DNA of 64,000 nt from Aspidapion aeneum. Its lineage: Eukaryota; Arthropoda; Insecta; Coleoptera; Brentidae. The first letter of the stretch is position 1. Each line of letters begins with the position of its first letter. The notes below the pieces were generated by a model. It was not told the origin of the DNA and searched no databases. It was given only the letters and a program-made list of their open reading frames with translations. Positions 10,700-22,027 of the stretch are shown here, piece after piece. Position numbers and translations under genes: made by a program. The stretch is from assembly GCA_963576565.1 (NCBI GenBank), contig OY755047.1:32780851-32844850 (forward strand), given 5' to 3'.

Positions 10700-11345
10700 G
10701 GCATCCCATATATCAGGTTTTGACTTGTTGTCATTCTGATAAATGCGTTTTTTGAAAGATATGGCGGATCTTTAAAAAAATTGTAACTTTTTTACTTTTT
10801 ATCCGATTTTCATGGAACAAACTTTAAAATACTTGCTTGGTAATTTATTTATAAATGTATTAGAAAATATGTATTTTTTTTGTACTTGTCAAAAAAATTA
10901 AAAAATTTAAAAAAAAAGGTACATTTTTTATATTTTTTTATTTTATTTATAAAACTATTGGAGCTAGAAAAAAAAAGTTTAATAAAAAAGATTGCTATTT
11001 GGATTCTTTATTCAAACCTGGTTCGAGTGTTACAATGCGTTAATAAGTTTTCAAGTTATTTCCAAATAACTGGAAAAAAATAGGGTTCTTTGGGGTATAT
11101 TTAAAAATTATGCTCTTAATAAAAACCATAAGAACTTTTTGAAAGTAACTTAAATTTGTTTAACATACCTAGCAGATCAGGTTTAGACTTATTGTCATTG
11201 TGATCATCGCGTTTTTTTTTTAAATATGGCAGATTCAATATGGCGGAAAAGCATATTTAAAAACAAATTGTATCTTTTTTATTTTTTATCCGATTTTAAT
11301 ACAACAAAGCTTAAATTACTTGATTTGAAATGTATTAAAAACATA
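10700..11345 (+). repeat. Internal direct duplication of the TIR element's left end
   Basis: ATCAGGTTT..ACTT.TTGTCATT, GCGTTTTTT, ATATGGC and TTTTTA.TTTTTATCCGATTTT occur first at 10710-10815 and again at 11175-11300, same orientation, about 470 bp apart. Confidence 0.65.
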
Positions 11346-11447
11346 CTTTTTAAAAAATTTATTTTTTTAATATTCGAAAAAAAAAATCGGGTGAAACAAA
11401 TGACAAAAATGATTTTATTTATTTTATTTTTTAATTGGCCACCAGAT

Positions 11448-12290
11448 ACGGACGTCGCTGAAGGGTTTGTCATTAATTAAACCCCACTGACTTAAACATT
11501 TTTAAAAATAAAATTTTATTTCCTACAATAAAGTATAAAACACATTTTTGTCAATTGAGCTTAGGTTCTCGGAAAATTGAAAAAAACTTGTAACATAAAT
11601 AATTTGTTTGGTGATTTGTAAAAATTGATTTAAGTTGCACAGGCCTGTGAAGTTTTAATCTGAAGATAAATCTTACATTTTTATACACGTTTAAAAGGAA
11701 CCTATGTGGTTTCTTTAATGTTTTTATATTTTCTTAATAAACGGACGCGGCTGGAGGGTTTGTCACCGACCGACTAATACATTGTTAAAAAGGAAATTTT
11801 ATTTTCTACAATAAACGGCGAAATACTTTTTTTTCTAAAAAGCTTAATTTTTGAGAAAATTGGATAAAACTTAGTGATAAATTGATAAATTTAGTAATTT
11901 TTCAAAATTGATTTTATTTACGAACGGCCCTAAATTGTTATGGATAAAACTATCATTGCCTTATTATACATCATTTAAAAGGCAATTTTATTGTCTATAA
12001 CAAAGTGTGTATTATATTTTTTAATATAGAGCTCAGTTTTTAATCGGGTAAAACCTGTAATAAACATGTTTCTTTTTAAATTTATTTACACTACCTCAAT
12101 AAACGGACGCCGCTGGAGAGTTTGTCATTAGTCGTACCCCACTGACCTCTACATTGTTAAAAGGGAAATTGTATGGTCCACAATAAAGATTAGTACATAT
12201 TTTTCCCTAAGCTTAGTTTTTAAGAAAATTTTAAAAAATTTCTAAAAATTTCAGGACTTGGTGAGAGTCTGGGGAGTCTTGGGGGATTTT
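11448..12290 (+). repeat. Array of alternating ~185-bp A/B units with G-rich terminus (copy 1)
   Basis: Type A units begin ACGGACGtCGCTGGAGGGTTTGTCA (11448, 11741, 12103). Type B units begin with a CGG..GCCCCTGAAG-like block (11635, 11919). Each is followed by conserved blocks: GGAAATTTTATT.TCTACAATAAAG and AGCTTAGTTTTTAAGAAAATT. Spacing is 187, 106 (one unit partly deleted), 178 and 184 bp, so the basic period is about 185 bp and the higher-order repeat an A-B dimer. The array ends in a G-rich tract (12261-12287). The same family, with the same end, lies at 29184-29540 (reverse) and 30440-31190. Confidence 0.7.
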
Positions 12291-12668
12291 GCATCTAAAA
12301 TTTAAAAAAAAACTAATATAATTTTATTTTTAAATTAGATTTTACACATTTTTGATCCATTTCTATGTCATTGTGTCTCTAGGGCGTCAACTTAGTTACA
12401 TTTTCAGAAATTGGAACGCGAGTATATAAGGAGGGGGATAAAAAAAATTGGACCAAAAACTTGCCCAGCAACATCCAAATCGTTAGTCTGTGACCTATTC
12501 TTAGCTAGGATCCATTGTCAAACTGCGGTCCTCATATTTTGCATACTCAATTACTTCTAGCATCTGCGCTATATTGTAAAAACTTTCGTCGATTGATATT
12601 CACTTTCAAAATTAACAATAACAACGTTGTTTAATAATTTTTCCTAAGATTTGTCCCCTTGCATTTTT

Positions 12669-13034
12669 ATTAAAAGGTTTAGATTCGTGGGTTATAGGGG
12701 TAGATGTAGAGAAAACACTTTGGTTTTTGGCGACGTTTCGTGGACAATTTTCAATTAGATTTTTGACAAAAAAAAATTTTAAATTTTAATTTTTTTTTGT
12801 CAAAACAACTTGATAAATTTGCCTCCTATATATTTATTTTAAAAAACAAAAATAATTTTTTTTATGAGATACTATGGCATTTTTAAAATGTTTGTTCTCC
12901 AACTTCCGGACATCCTGGATGTAACACAGAGATTTGAGGCTTGAAAAAGTGGAAATTGTCCACGAAACGTCGCCAAAAACCAAAGTGTTTTCTCTACATC
13001 TACCCCTATAACCCACGAATCTAAACCTTTTAAT
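12669..13034. repeat. Foldback element, ~83-bp near-perfect arms
   Basis: 12669-12753 and 12950-13034 are inverted copies (ACGAAACGTCGCCAAAAACC, AGTGTTTTCTCTACATCTAC, CCCTATAACCCACGAATCTA in the right arm) with almost no differences, around a 195-bp non-coding centre. The right arm includes a hairpin followed by CGAAACGTCG, a module shared with the foldback at 41348-41655. Nested inside the 3-kb TIR element and younger than it. Confidence 0.8.
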
Positions 13035-13669
13035 AGTTGTTTGATAATGTCCATCAAACAATGATAACAATAATAATAGAAATCACCTGTTTTACTAGAC
13101 GCCTCAGCTGCGTAAAGCCGCGCGCCGCCTTATAGGCGTCGCGTATGGTAATACACCTTCGGTAGTCGTTTTCGTGACAACAAATGGTTTTTTTATTGAA
13201 ACAAATATAAAATATACATCTATATAAGACTTGTATACTAAAACTAGAACTAAAACTTTTATTTAAACTTTTTTTTTAAATTTTGCTTTGTTGTTATTAA
13301 AAATGTAGGTTAAACTTTACTACCTATACAAAAAAAACGTAAAAATTCAGATTTTATTTTTTCTAAAAAAACGAAGCAAAATTTTGAAAAATATAATACA
13401 GAGTTATTTAATTGCGGGTGTTTACTGATTCATTTGCCATTTTTTGTAACCCTCTACGACTATTTTTAAGAAAGATACATCGTTTTAAAAAGTATCGTGC
13501 AAAAAAAAGTGTTGGGGGCCATCTTTAAAAAAACGCATTTACCAGAATGACAACAAGTCAAAACCTGATCTATGGAGTGCCCTTAACAAACTTGGTTTAT
13601 CGGCAAAAAGTTGGCACGACTTGCACACGAAACCCCCTTTTAGGCCGATGTGTCCATAGACTATTGCTT

Positions 13670-14190
13670 ATAAATGCAATTACATGTTTCAATAAGTTAA
13701 TATTCAACTTGTGAACTTTTAACCTCAACCTCGAAACTCAACTGGTTTTATAAATCACGCGTAAGTTTTGGTCGGGTTGAAAGTTTGGTCTCGGAGTTAT
13801 GACTTACTAGCGAAATTCCGCAATAAAGTTTATTTAAATTCTTATATTGTTTTTTTAGGTATAGATATGAATTTAGTCGAAATTAATGATTTAAAAGCAG
13901 TTAAAAATGTAAATACTTAATATACGAATTTTGACCAGAACAGACTCCTGCTAGTTGGCATATATACTAAATGTTATATGTATTCGAAAAAGCTAAACTA
14001 TACAGCAAAAGATAAAAATGTCAATCTGCAAGTGTGAGCTAAAGGAACTTTGATCATAAGGGTTGTTGGGCACCGGTAACGACCGAACGTCAGGATCGGC
14101 AGCCGTCGTTGCGCCACGCGATCTCCTTTTGCAGGAGCGTCGCAGGAGTCTTGAGTTTAGACGTCCCGTTGCGCTTTCAGGGTAACGCTG
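13670..14190. other. Spacer with a GC-rich patch (14056-14185)
   Basis: A 130-bp patch is much richer in GC than its flanks and is open on both strands (for example the 74-codon minus frame ending at 13993). No protein family is recognised and splice sites are unconvincing, so it is left unassigned. Confidence 0.35.
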
Positions 14191-14195
14191 TTTCA

Positions 14196-14640
14196 TGCTA
14201 AAGAGGTTTAAATTCAACTGTCAACCAGGCATTAAAATATAACACGTTGACTGTCGTATCCACCCCACACGTGATGCAGATAAAATTATCCTTTTACGTT
14301 TTAATTAAATATTGCAATAAATTTTAATAAAATAGTATAACTTGGCGCAGGACGTAACAACTCACTATTTCGTATTGTTTCCAAATTTTGAGAAGACAGA
14401 CGACGAGACAAGACAAATTCAAGTCAAGAAAATACGTCTCTCTCTCGTCTGTCTTAATGGATATCAAGAGGGTTAAAAGGCTATATTCTTAGACGTTCTG
14501 TTGTTCTTTTTGGGTGGCGATGTTTTAGCTAAAGAGGTTTAAGTTTAGGTTTAGGTTTCAGCTATTACCAGGAATTAAAATTTTGCACATTGTATCCTAT
14601 ACGTGCTACACGTGATGCAGATAGAATTTTCCTGAACGTT
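14196..14640 (+). repeat. Direct repeat pair flanking a hairpin
   Basis: 14196-14300 and 14527-14635 share GCTAAAGAGGTTTAA, CAGG.ATTAAAAT, TATCC and ACACGTGATGCAGATA.AATT in order. They are 331 bp apart and enclose the hairpin at 14393-14455. The layout resembles two short LTR-like copies, but no coding sequence lies between them. Confidence 0.6.
14393..14455. repeat. Hairpin, 20-bp arms
   Basis: AAGACAGACGACGAGACAAG pairs with the CTCTCTCTCGTCTGTCTT end of the segment, about 23-nt loop. Purine-rich versus pyrimidine-rich arms. Confidence 0.65.
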
Positions 14641-15540
14641 AGGGAACGTGTGAGATTCTTTTTGACAAATGAATACATTTTAAATAGTAACTTTCTGTTA
14701 GTATTGATTGGCAGACTGAATATGATGTCGTAGTGCAACACTTGAGCTTCCGACCAATGTTAAATTGCGACAGTGCTTTTAAGTCGGAGAGCAGAGAGTG
14801 ACCTACTATCATGCGAGTCTAGTATTATAAACTCTTAAAACAGTACAAATTTACCATAGTATTCTCAAATACTGAAATAAAATTAACTTTTTTAAATTTA
14901 AGTCGCCGCGCAATAAACCAACCCACTGTTTCTTCTCGAGATTTTGAAACAAGTTCTCTTTGGTACAAGATCAGATAAATTGAGATATAATTGAAACTTG
15001 ATTTCTTATATCTACTCAACTTTAAAAAGCGCTTTTTTAAATTGTTTATTAAAAAATTTTTGTTAATAATACTGAATAAAATCAACCATTTGTTATTAGT
15101 GATAGGTTGAACTACGGCCCAATAAAATACTTAAAAAAAGCAATAATGCACCAAACCACAGTAAATTCGTTGCACAAGGTGCTGTCTAACCCAAAGGTGC
15201 TTTAGTAAAAGTTTATTATTTAATATTTTTATGCGATTGCGATGTGTCTTTCAAATACCTCTATTAATAATCTTGCCGGTATATTTTTGTCCCTTATTTA
15301 TAATTTACTAAGTATGCCTATTTGTAAAAGAGTCCCTAGGCAACTTGAAAAATTACACGTAAAATAAGAGAGTTAATAAAAAATTTACAGCCTCCAATTC
15401 GTTAAAAATTAACAGTGGCCACTACGGTGTCTCTACGCGTAAGGTAGAAAAAAGGATATAGTGGCTTAGAAATTTAAGAGAGTGGTTTTAATGTTAAACT
15501 TAAGACAAAGAGAGAAAGAAAGGCAGAGAGATTTGGGTAA
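14640..15540. other. AT-rich spacer, no feature recognised
   Basis: The 86-codon minus frame at 14825-15085 is AT-rich and lacks any motif. No repeats recognised. Confidence 0.45.
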
Positions 15541-15544
15541 ATAT

Positions 15545-15690
15545 AGATTCCTGCATGATTAGGACGAGTTCTTGATGCTATCGACGAGGCAATCAATGCA
15601 ATCAAACAAGTTCTTGAAAAGTTCTGATGTAATCAAACGTGAAGTCGATGCCTGTTGATGGATGGATTTATATCATAACTTCAAATCTTT
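15545..15690 (+). repeat. Dispersed repeat, also at 35863-35990
   Basis: Shares TCTTGAAAAGTT.TGATG, TCAAAC and GTCGATGCC.GTTG..GGATTTATA.TATAAC with 35863-35990 in the same orientation. Non-coding. Confidence 0.6.
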
Positions 15691-15805
15691 TTATTCTATG
15701 TTATATGGCCTAGTGGCGAAAAGTGCCAAAAATTATCTATATTTTAAGATCTTATATTTTTGATCAGTCCAATGTCAGCCGAATCGGATGATGATTCCCA
15801 AAAGT

Positions 15806-16062
15806 GCAAATCGATGGTTGAAAGGCAAAAGGGCATAAGCGACACATTATTTTTTTTTACATTTTGACATTTTTTTACATTTTTTTCTGCGTCGAATGAG
15901 CTAATATTCAGGCTTCTACAAAGATTTTTTTGTCGCTTAAGTCAAATGAAAAAAGAATGGATCCTGGTTTTTTAAAATTAAGCGACAAATAATATTTTAA
16001 GTGGCCCTGCTGTAAAGTTTGAAAATTCTCTCTTATGACTTTTAGCTTTCAACCATCGAAAT
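15806..16062. repeat. MITE-like inverted repeat
   Basis: TCGATGGTTGAAAG.CAAAAG..CATAAG (15811-15840) is inverted at 16033-16062. About 195 bp of T-rich non-coding sequence lies between. Short arms and divergence make this an old element. Confidence 0.5.
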
Positions 16063-16127
16063 ATATATCTCTTATAACATGTATGAAGTTTTTGTTGCCC
16101 TCATTGCATGCCGATGCCTGTCATAGT

Positions 16128-16241
16128 TATTAAACCAAATCTATTGTGTTAATTAAAGTGTTTCAGCTTTGGGTGTTTTGAATATATCAATGTAAAATTT
16201 AAAAAAAAATACAGCAAAAACAAATATCACTAAATTCATTA
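16128..16241 (+). repeat. copia 5' LTR
   Basis: Begins TATTAAACCAAATCT and ends CACTAAATTCATTA. Matches the 3' LTR along its length, with the middle third strongly diverged. Confidence 0.8.
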
Positions 16242-16386
16242 GGTTGTGGGCCTTTACATGTTCTCTGTTAAATTCTGAACAGTTTAAAGCACTAAAAATT
16301 CCTAAGGAAAATGGACTATAAGAAAGGAAATAAGAAATATTAGGCAGTTGACTGGAGAAACAGACTGGCCAATGTAGAAAAGTAAG

Positions 16387-16918
16387 ATGAGAGATATATT
16401 AGACTACCATGAAAAATGTTTAGATGTTATAGAAGGTAAACTAAATAAACCTAATATTATTGCTGACACTGCTAGCGAAACAGATAAAAAGGAATATTTA
16501 CTGATTTATTATAGAAAAACAAATAGTTATGTCAAAAGCATCATTTCCAATACTGTTAGCAGTCTATCAAAAAGTAATTGATAAAAAGTCACCATATGAT
16601 ACCTGGCACCATATGATACATACAGTCTCAGTTTGAGGCTTCTTTAAAAGATCAACTATTTTGACTTTGCTCCAAATTTCAAATCTAGTTGGATGCTGAT
16701 TACCAAAGATGATGGAAAACCCCTTTATTTTTATAAAATAAGTGTTACAAAGAAATAAAAACAAGGAAACAGTAGTAATCAAGAAGCTCTCGTTTTAAGA
16801 CAAAATCAGGACAAAGATAAACCAGCTAACCAAAAATCTGATTTTTTTGTTATTGCAAACGAAAAGGTCACTGGATCAAAGTATGCAGAAAATGGATAGC
16901 TGATGGTAAGCCACCTAA
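16387..16918 (+). pseudogene. copia gag remnant with zinc knuckle
   Basis: 16387-16581 encodes DILDYHEKCLDVIEGKLNKP, the conserved core of copia-type Gag. After several breaks, 16865-16918 in another frame reads GHWIKVCRKWIADGKPPK, the second half of a CCHC zinc knuckle (the first two cysteines are lost). The frame at 16567-16782 on the other strand is a shadow. Confidence 0.85.
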
Positions 16919-17002
16919 AAAGTAAAATTCTAGGCAGCCAGACGCAAACGTTACCGAAAATATCAAACTGCTGATGATATCAGAAGAAACTTATTTGGTT
17001 AA

Positions 17003-19110
17003 TTAGATACGAATACGTGGTGGATTGACAATGGAGCAACAAAACATGTAGTCAATACTCCAGAATGGTTTGCAAGCTATGAAGAGTTTGGAACATCATC
17101 AAATGTAAAAACAGCTGGAAAAGAAGTACTTCAAACACTTGGAAAGGAAAAATTTTAACGAAAACTCAAAATCCAGGACGAAAAAGTAATGCTTACTGAT
17201 GTCGGCTATATACCTTGAATTTCCAAAAATCTATTTTCTGTACTGACAACTCAAGATAAAAATTCAAAAAGTTTTTTTTTAAATCTACTGTGACAAAATG
17301 ATAACAAGAAATGGAGGAAAAGCTTTCATCACAGGAACCAGACAAGTCGGAGGAACACTTTACAAATGTGCAATTGAACCAAAAACACCAGAAGCAGAAG
17401 CTAGTCAGTTTGAGATAAATGTTGCAGAAAATAGTCCTTTACTACAGCTATATCATAAAAGGATGGTAGACATGTTCAAGAAAAATTAAAAAATTATTTA
17501 AAAATCAACGTTCGATTAGAACATGTATATATAGAGAAGCCCATCGTCTACCTTTTGGCAAAAGAAATGATGGGCAAGCAAACCGGGAGAACTAATATTT
17601 GCTGATATGTTCGGTCTATTTGAAATGCTTTTCAAAAGAAAAGGATACATTCTTAAACCGAAATCAGATGCAAAAGTTGCATTGAGAGATATGATTGCTA
17701 ATGCTACAAGTCAAGGGCATAAAACCAAAGAAATAGTTTTTGATAATGGAGGAGAATTTGAGAACAATGATACAAGAGCTATTTTAAGTCAACACGGAAT
17801 ACCTCAAAGAATAACAGGTATACAGAGTGGAGAAAATGAGGACTGGATATAAGCTATGACATCTGAAATAAATTATTTAAAAGAAAATAAGACCTGGGAA
17901 ATTGTGAATTTACCAGATGGCGCAAAAACATTGCCATGCAAATGGACTTATAAACTGAAAACTAATCGTGTCGGTTCTATTGATCGATACAAGGCAAAAT
18001 TAGTCATTAAGGGGTTTAGACAATGGGAAGGAATAGATTATACTAAAACCTTAAGTCCAGTAACAAGTTTAGCTACAGTACGATCAAGTTTATGTATCAC
18101 AGCATGTAAAAAAGATTTTCTTGCAGCAGTATACTGCATTTCTTTATAGAAAAATACAAGAAAATATTTTTATGAAACAACTATATGGTTATAATCAAGG
18201 CAAAGATATGGTTTGCAAGTTAAATCAAACTCTTTATGGATTAAAACAAACACCAAGATGCTGGTATAACAGAATCAATACATTAATACAAAAACTTTGA
18301 TTTAAAACAAGTGAAGCTGATTCTTGCATATACGTTAGTGATATAGTCAACAAGAAACTTGTAATCTCACTTTATGACGGTCTCGTTGCAGCAACTTGCT
18401 AGCAAGAATTATAAGCTTTTATTGAAGAATTAAAGGCTGAATTTCAAATAATGTCTAAACCAGCTACATATTTCTTAGGGTTAGAAATTGAAAGAAAAGT
18501 AACAGTAGAGAAGAAAATTAGTCAAGAAGCTTATAGCAGAAAAATCCTTGAACGCATTAACTTTACAAGCTGCAGACCACTCACGAATCCAATAGAAAAT
18601 ATTTCAAAAACGCAAAAAGCGGGGAAAGTGAACAAAAATAAATCGTTTCCTTATTGACAGGTTGTAGGTGCTTTAATGTTATAAATATTAAATACAAAAC
18701 AGGCCTACCAATCCAACTACAATGCTATAGTGATTTGTTGAAGGGATAGTTTCCTGGTTAAGCCAACAACAAAGTATGGTTACCACATCTATAACAGAAG
18801 CACAAATCGTTGCTGCAAATGAAGCTACAAAAGAACTTATCTGGATCAGACTATTTAAATCTGTGATGAATTTTAACCAAGTGGCAATTCTAAAAATGGA
18901 TAATTTAGCCGCACTTAAACTGACTTAAAATGCTCAATATCACAGAAGAATCAAACATACAGAAATAAAGCACTTCTTTATATGAGAAAAAGTTACTGGA
19001 GAAAAGATAAAGATCAAGCAAATTCTCACAACAGAACAAGTTGCAGATATGCAGACAAAACTACTGGAAGACACAAGATTTCAGATTCTTTGTTCAAAAA
19101 TGAGTCTAGT
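17003..19110 (+). pseudogene. copia pol remnant (protease, integrase, RT, RNase H)
   Basis: In order: protease with WWIDNGATKHV (17021-17053), Ser of the usual D-S/T-G replaced by Asn; gag-pre-integrase segment (17298-17489, LLQLYHKRM); integrase core with FADMFG and FDNGGEFEN at 17600-17850; RVT_2 reverse transcriptase from 17856 (WTYKLKTN, YKAKLVIKGF, then LYGLKQTPRCWYNRI at 18230-18275); LYDG where YVDD is expected (18371-18382), so the catalytic centre is broken; C-terminal RT (YFLGLEIE); RNase H with TEAQIVAANEATKELIW and KMDNLAALKLT. At least six stops or frameshifts. No functional product is possible. Confidence 0.9.
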
Positions 19111-19132
19111 TTAGTTTGTAAAAAACATTGTT

Positions 19133-19144
19133 AACAGGGGAAAG
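19133..19144 (+). promoter_or_regulatory. Polypurine tract of the copia element
   Basis: ACAGGGGAAAG immediately precedes the 3' LTR, the expected position for plus-strand priming. Confidence 0.7.
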
Positions 19145-19259
19145 TATTAAAGCAAATCTCTTGTGTGACTCAGTTTCACCTTTGTGTGTTTTGAATATGT
19201 CAATCAACCTTTGTCTACTTTTTACATCAAAAACTCTGCAAATATCACTAAATTCATTA
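19145..19259 (+). repeat. copia 3' LTR
   Basis: Begins TATTAAAGCAAATCT and ends CACTAAATTCATTA, colinear with the 5' LTR. The minus frame at 19106-19330 is spurious. Confidence 0.8.
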
Positions 19260-19880
19260 ATAATTGTCCATCGACTGATAGCATTAAAGGCAACAATCAG
19301 ATGAATTTCAGATTCATTTAGGAACTTCAACTTATTGCTAACGTTTATTAAAACGACAGCATTTAAGAAAAGGAGAGATACGGAGCAGGGAGAAAGGGTT
19401 TTGGATGCAGACTAGATAAAAACCTGGTTTTGTTGAGGCTCTTGTATGTGGACACTGACGGGGTTCTGGTTTTTTATGACAATTAAGTTTTATAGATGTT
19501 CTTAACTTTTAATTCTTCGGTTAAAGAATAATGAAAAATGGAAGGGTAACTGCATATGGTTCAAAAAATTGTAAATAACATGGGAAAAGCTTGGAGAATA
19601 ACGACAAAGTGTCTAAAGTAGGTCGAGTACAACAATAATGAAACACCTAATAATTTTTTAATTTCCCTTTGTTTAGGTAATTATTTCTCAATCTAAAATC
19701 AGTTTATATTAAATTTCATTACAATTACTAGTAATAGGATGTATTTGTTTTAAAAATCATTGCAAGATTTGTATAATTTTAAATATAAACGTAATCCTGA
19801 AAAGCTACATTTGCATAAAATAAAAATATATCTATTTGAACATTTAAGCACAAATATAATTTGGAATAAATCCCAATCAC
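19260..19880. other. Spacer, no feature recognised
   Basis: AT-rich, no recognisable structure. Confidence 0.45.
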
Positions 19881-22027
19881 AATAAACGTATCCCAATGAA
19901 CTAAATACTTTTCCTTACCTAAAAGTCTACTTTGAAGTAAACTTTTAACTTTATCACAATCGGTCTAGTTACTTTGGAGATTTTGCGGAAGGTACAGACA
20001 AACAGACAATATTGTAATAATATTCTATCAAATATTTTCCAGAATAATTAGCTGCCATTCTTAAGATAAGGTCATCAAATTCGCTGATAATTGGATACTG
20101 ATGGTGTGATCATTAGGAGGTCAAGCAGTTTTTCTCATTGGTTCTTTTCCGTGTCCATATCCCACTGCGCAGGTGCAGAGATAATATGTTGCTTGAGTTA
20201 AGTCCCTACATTGTTGTACGTATCGTTGTGACATCCCTAAGGTATATCGCTGCTTGTAACATATTCAAACCATTGCAGTATTTCCCAATGAACCGAAACA
20301 TTGTTCGCAATATGTAACTTTGCTTTTTTGTTTATGTATTTTCTTTAGAAGTTTTCGAATTTTGATCTAACATTGGCTAAATTTGCTGATTCTCAGACTC
20401 TCAGTGAGGCGTGCAGTGAAATAATCTGTTAAAAAATTTGAAGGTGAAATCTTATTGAAAAATCGAGCTAATTCAGAAAGATTAACGAACCAGTCTTTGC
20501 GGGACAGATTACATAACCTGAACTAGTGGCGTTGGTATACCAAAAACAGTGCTTTAAAATAGATATAAATGCTAGTGGCTAGGTAGCATAAAGCTACATG
20601 TACGTATTTTAGCCAGGCATAGTAGACATTTTAACCAGATCGTAGACACAGTATTGATCGCCCACCCGGATTAACGCATCCTGATGAATCAAATACTCTC
20701 TTACCTAAAAGTCTACTTTAAAATAATTTTTTTTATCAGAATCGGCTTAGTAGCTTTGGAGATTTTGCGGTAGGTATAGACACACATATAATGTTGTAAT
20801 AATATTGTATCAAATATTTTCCAGATTAATTAGCTGCCGTTCTTAAGATGATTAAAATTCGCTGATATTTGGATACGGATAGTGTGATCATTGGCAGATG
20901 AAGAAGTTTTTCTCATTCGTCTTATCCGTATCCCTATCCCACTGCCTAGGTGCAGAGATAATATGATGCTTTTAATTATTTCCGTTGTTGCACGTATCGT
21001 TGTGACATCTGTAAGGTATATCGCTGCTTGTATTTTTCAATGAAACGAAACACTGTTCGCAATATCTAACTCTACCTTTTTGTTTATGTATTCTCTTTAA
21101 AAGTTTTCGTATTTTGATCTAACATTGTGTAAATTTGCCGATTCTCAGACTCTCATTGATCCTATTGAAATATTGAGCTGATTCAGAAAGACCGAGACAG
21201 AACGAGACAGATTACATAACGTCAACAAGTTACGTTAGTATACTAAAAACAGTGCTTTAAAATAGATAGAAATGCTAGTGGCTAGGTAGCATAAAGCTTT
21301 ATGTACGTATTTCAGCCAGGCATAGTAGACGCTTTACCCAGCCCGTAGGCACAGTATTGACCGCCCCCCGAATGAACGTATCCTTATGTATCAAATACTT
21401 TCTCCTTACCTAAAAGTTAGCTTTGGAGATTTTGCAGTAGGTACAGACAGACATATAATGTTGTAATAATATTGTATCGAATATTTCCCAGACTAATTAG
21501 CTGCCATTCTTAAAATAAGGTAATTAAATTCGCTGATATTTGGATACGGATAGTGTGATGATTGGCAGATTCTTTCTTATCCGTATCCATATCCCACTGC
21601 CTAGGTGCAGAGATAATATGATGCTTTTGATTCATTACGTTGTTGTACGTATCGTTGTGAAATCTGTAAGGTATATCGCTGCTTGTATTTTTCAATGAAC
21701 CGAAACACTGTTCGCAATATATAACTCTACCTTTTTGTTTATGTATTTTGCTTAAAAGTTTTCGTATTTTGATCTAACATGGTGTAAATTTGCTGATTCT
21801 CAGACTCTCATTGATGCGTGCAACGAAATAATCTGTTTAAAGATTTAAAAATGAAATCTTATTGAAAAATCGAGCTGATTCAGAAAGTTTAAAGAACCGG
21901 TCTCTACGGGACATATTACATAACGTCAACAAGTTACGTTAGTATACCAAAAACAGTTCTTTAAAATAGATAGAAAGGCATAGTAGACAGTTTAACCAGC
22001 CCGTAGCCACAGTTTTGACCGACCGCA
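19881..22027 (+). repeat. Three tandem copies of a 0.66-0.79 kb non-coding unit
   Basis: Units at 19881-20666, 20667-21370 and 21371-22027. Each has, in order: CTTACCTAAAAGT (19914, 20700, 21405), TTTGGAGATTTTGC, TTGTAATAATATT.TATC, TTAGCTGCC, GGATAC.GAT.GTGTGATCATT, ATCCCACTGC..AGGTGCAGAGATAATATG, GTATATCGCTGCTTGTA, CGAAACA.TGTTCGCAATAT, GATCTAACATTG, GATTCTCAGACTCTCA, and CAGGCATAGTAGAC near the end. The units differ by indels, so the duplication is not recent. No protein frame is conserved between units. It could be a satellite seed or a tandemly inserted non-autonomous element. Confidence 0.8.

Larger units (their letters stand above)
10629..13664. mobile_element. 3-kb non-coding element with ~140-bp terminal inverted repeats
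   Basis: 10629-10768 and 13517-13664 are inverted copies: GTCTATGGAC, GTGTGCAAGTCGTGCCAACT, GCCGATAA, TCAGGTTTTGACTTGTTGTC, ATGCGTTTTTT and a final ATGGC block occur in the same order in each arm. The 2.7-kb interior has no open frame above about 85 codons. It holds a direct duplication of the left end (10700-10880 and 11165-11345), the alternating-unit array at 11448-12290, a TATA-like GTATATAAG at 12423, and a nested foldback at 12669-13034. It is best read as a large non-autonomous TIR element whose interior was built from other repeats. Target site duplication not identified. Confidence 0.65.
16128..19259 (+). mobile_element. Ty1/copia LTR retrotransposon, complete layout, dead
   Basis: LTRs of about 114 bp (16128-16241 and 19145-19259) bound gag and pol remnants in copia order: gag, zinc knuckle, protease, integrase, RT, RNase H. 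A primer-site-like GGTTGTGGGCC follows the 5' LTR directly, and a polypurine tract (ACAGGGGAAAG) precedes the 3' LTR. The 5-bp flanks ATAGT and ATAAT differ at one position and are a plausible target site duplication. At 3.1 kb it is well below the usual ~5 kb, so internal deletions have occurred. Many stops and frameshifts and strongly diverged LTRs make it an old insertion. Confidence 0.9.

Noticed and set aside
13993..14217. 74-codon minus frame in a GC-rich patch
   Set aside because: Open on both strands, no domain, no convincing splice sites.
19914..21420. Repeated CTTTTAG/GTAAG sites in the tandem units as splice donors
   Set aside because: They recur only because the unit is tandemly duplicated; no open frame precedes them.
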